This document shows positions 62,655 through 64,000 of a stretch of DNA of 64,000 bases, in pieces; within the stretch, counting starts at the first letter, position 1, and every line of letters starts with the position of its first letter. The stretch is from Saprospiraceae bacterium (GTDB lineage: Bacteria > Bacteroidota > Bacteroidia > Chitinophagales > Saprospiraceae): NCBI GenBank assembly GCA_029251525.1, contig JAQXDE010000035.1:124001-188000 (forward strand). The letters are read 5' to 3'. A model generated the notes under the pieces. It did no database searches. It saw nothing but the letters and a program-made list of their open reading frames with translations, and was not told where the DNA came from. The position numbers and the translations under genes were made by a program.

Positions 62655-64000
62655 GTTTTGATAGTATTTAAAAAGTTATTAAAAGAGAATTTTATTCCTA
62701 GTTGAAAATGAGTTCCAGGCATTGGACGCCTTTCCACTACAATATAATTTACGTTCCAAGAATTTTTGATGTTTAAAAAAATAGTACTCTTATATTTTTT
62801 CCATCCTGTAAAGTACTGCATTCGTATATTACCAATATGGTAAGAGTCAATATCCCCAAATTGACCTCTTGCTTTTCCTGTAAAGCTATGTTGATAGGAT
62901 AGAACAATATTTTTCCAGCTTAATGTTGCCCGACCAAATGCTTGATGTAATGGAACATAAATAATTTGTTCGCCTACTTCCCTTCGAGGTAATTCCATTG
63001 CAACTTCATTCGTTGATTTGATGAAATCGTAACCTATTTTAACATCAATTGCTAAACTATTTTCGGTTGTTTTGCTTTTGTAAAAAAATGAAAAACGAGG
63101 TTCCAACCCACGACTCCAAACTTTAGAAACATTAAATGCAGACCAAAAAGGTTGTCCTTGAGCGGGTGCCCATAAAATCCAATTATCAATATTTCGATTA
63201 AAAGCGGTAATGGAAAATTCAAAATTACTTTTGCCGATTGTAAAAGGATTAGAGATGGTAGCTTCTTCGCTCCAACCAGATTCAGGTTTAAGGTTTTTAT
63301 TTCCTCCTGAATTCCAAAATCGATCATTGAGTGTTGGAATTCTATAATTTCGGCTAACTTTTCCTTGAAATTTAAACCAAGAGAATATAGAATAATCAAA
63401 TCCTAAAGAGGGAACTAAGGGGATTAGATTTCCATCAACTAATTCTTGTCGGATACTCGTCTGGAATTTGTAATTATTTTTTTGGAAAAAATATGAAAGT
63501 TGAATTGCGGATCTATTCTCAATAGGAGATTCCGTATAACCATCATTGTTAGCCATTGTTAAGGAGTGAGTGATAGCTCCAAGGATTTTGTGTTTGTTTT
63601 TCCAAAATTTCTGCACATTAAATTCTGATGTAAGTGTAGAAAAATCACTCAAAGAAATTAAACTTATTGCATTATCTCTGTAATCTAGGCGTTCCTTGAA
63701 AAAACCAACTTTTCCTTGAATAACATATGTTTCATTAATATTTTTCCAATCGACCATAAGTCTAGTAGAACGATCAATTTGATTTGCTATGCTCTTGGTT
63801 TGGACATTAGTAGGTGGGATATTCCGATTAGAAAATTGTTGCCAGATATGAAAGTCAACTTGATTGTTTTGACCCATTTTCCAATACAAGTCTTGGATAA
63901 CATTTAGTTGCGATACTTCTGCATTGGTTTGTTGCCTTTTTGGGAAGCCTGGAGCAACAAAATATTTGAAATTATTCTCTCCTTGTTGATGAAAAACTTT
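62651..64000 (-). CDS. TonB-dependent receptor, C-terminal part (BtuB-like)
   Basis: The reading frame is open from the window edge to 62651, so only the last 450 codons of a receptor barrel are seen; plug and TonB box lie outside. The beta-barrel pattern is clear: alternating aromatic strands, VSRNYRIPTLNDRFWNSGG (the conserved TonB-receptor turn, R.PT..D.FW), NKNLKPESGWSEE and the C-terminal FQLGIKFSFNN strand before the end. The NKNLKPE phrase is typical of BtuB/siderophore receptors. It feeds into the DUF4465 gene by ATGA overlap. The ligand is not deducible from the barrel alone; cobalamin is the leading guess from its partner. Confidence 0.88.
   Translation of the reverse strand, partial: KVFHQQGENNFKYFVAPGFPKRQQTNAEVSQLNVIQDLYWKMGQNNQVDFHIWQQFSNRNIPPTNVQTKSIANQIDRSTRLMVDWKNINETYVIQGKVGFFKERLDYRDNAISLISLSDFSTLTSEFNVQKFWKNKHKILGAITHSLTMANNDGYTESPIENRSAIQLSYFFQKNNYKFQTSIRQELVDGNLIPLVPSLGFDYSIFSWFKFQGKVSRNYRIPTLNDRFWNSGGNKNLKPESGWSEEATISNPFTIGKSNFEFSITAFNRNIDNWILWAPAQGQPFWSAFNVSKVWSRGLEPRFSFFYKSKTTENSLAIDVKIGYDFIKSTNEVAMELPRREVGEQIIYVPLHQAFGRATLSWKNIVLSYQHSFTGKARGQFGDIDSYHIGNIRMQYFTGWKKYKSTIFLNIKNSWNVNYIVVERRPMPGTHFQLGIKFSFNNFLNTIKT

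Overview
The window looks like the chromosome of a low-GC member of the Bacteroidota, probably a marine or particle-associated Saprospiria- or Flavobacteriia-like bacterium. Four things point there. (1) Six secreted proteins end in type IX secretion (T9SS) C-terminal sorting domains. (2) Promoters follow the Bacteroidota form TTTG-N20-TAnnTTTG, clearest before the tRNA pair (25865-25896) and before a putative small RNA (17176-17207). (3) Genes have A-rich leaders and little Shine-Dalgarno signal. (4) The protein set is typical: LytTR/LytS pair, choice-of-anchor B, DUF4465 plus TonB-dependent receptor, TM2/SHOCT and DUF4856 proteins. I cannot name the species.

Layout. 1-12.8 kb: a minus-strand block with the end of an MlrC-like protein, a LytTR two-component pair, a periplasmic amidase, a LEA2 lipid-facing protein with a class V aminotransferase, an M28 peptidase, purB and a large AsmA-like protein; one 52-residue membrane protein lies on the plus strand. 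13.2-16 kb: RNase D, an HD phosphohydrolase and a GNAT acetyltransferase. 16.1-17.9 kb: a decayed DUF4249 gene, then a gene-free stretch holding a tandem array of a conserved core (ATATGTTCATGGGATTATAA), three copies each followed by an intrinsic terminator and the first preceded by a good promoter. This is the best candidate for something undescribed. 17.9-25.7 kb: pyrC and a nucleoside transporter, a TM2 protein, an M1 aminopeptidase and a T9SS-exported sugar dehydrogenase-like protein.

25.9-30.7 kb: tRNA-Ser and tRNA-Pro with their own promoter and terminator, then an eroded genomic island. It contains an integrase remnant, an unknown ORF, a DUF4268/PD-(D/E)XK nuclease with an amber stop, a PLD-family protein and a GHKL (sacsin-like) ATPase cut short where it runs into an ABC-transporter ATPase lacking its N-terminus. 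The content resembles a decayed phage-defence locus.

30.9-43.6 kb: a DUF4856 lipoprotein, a GntP permease/RidA/membrane dipeptidase operon, a vanadium-haloperoxidase-like T9SS protein, a TetM-like ribosome-protection GTPase, a small beta-barrel protein, a GltS symporter broken by a frameshift, and the 23S rRNA methyltransferase RlmA. 44-58 kb: two large sortilin/BNR-propeller T9SS proteins flanking aroC (the second also carries dockerin- and cohesin-like modules), MutS2 and a choice-of-anchor B protein. 59.4-64 kb: a fused DppD-DppF ABC ATPase, a cysteine-rich CWC/DUF5522 protein, and a DUF4465 protein translationally coupled to a TonB-dependent receptor that runs off the window.

No complete insertion sequence, CRISPR array, rRNA operon or replication origin was seen.
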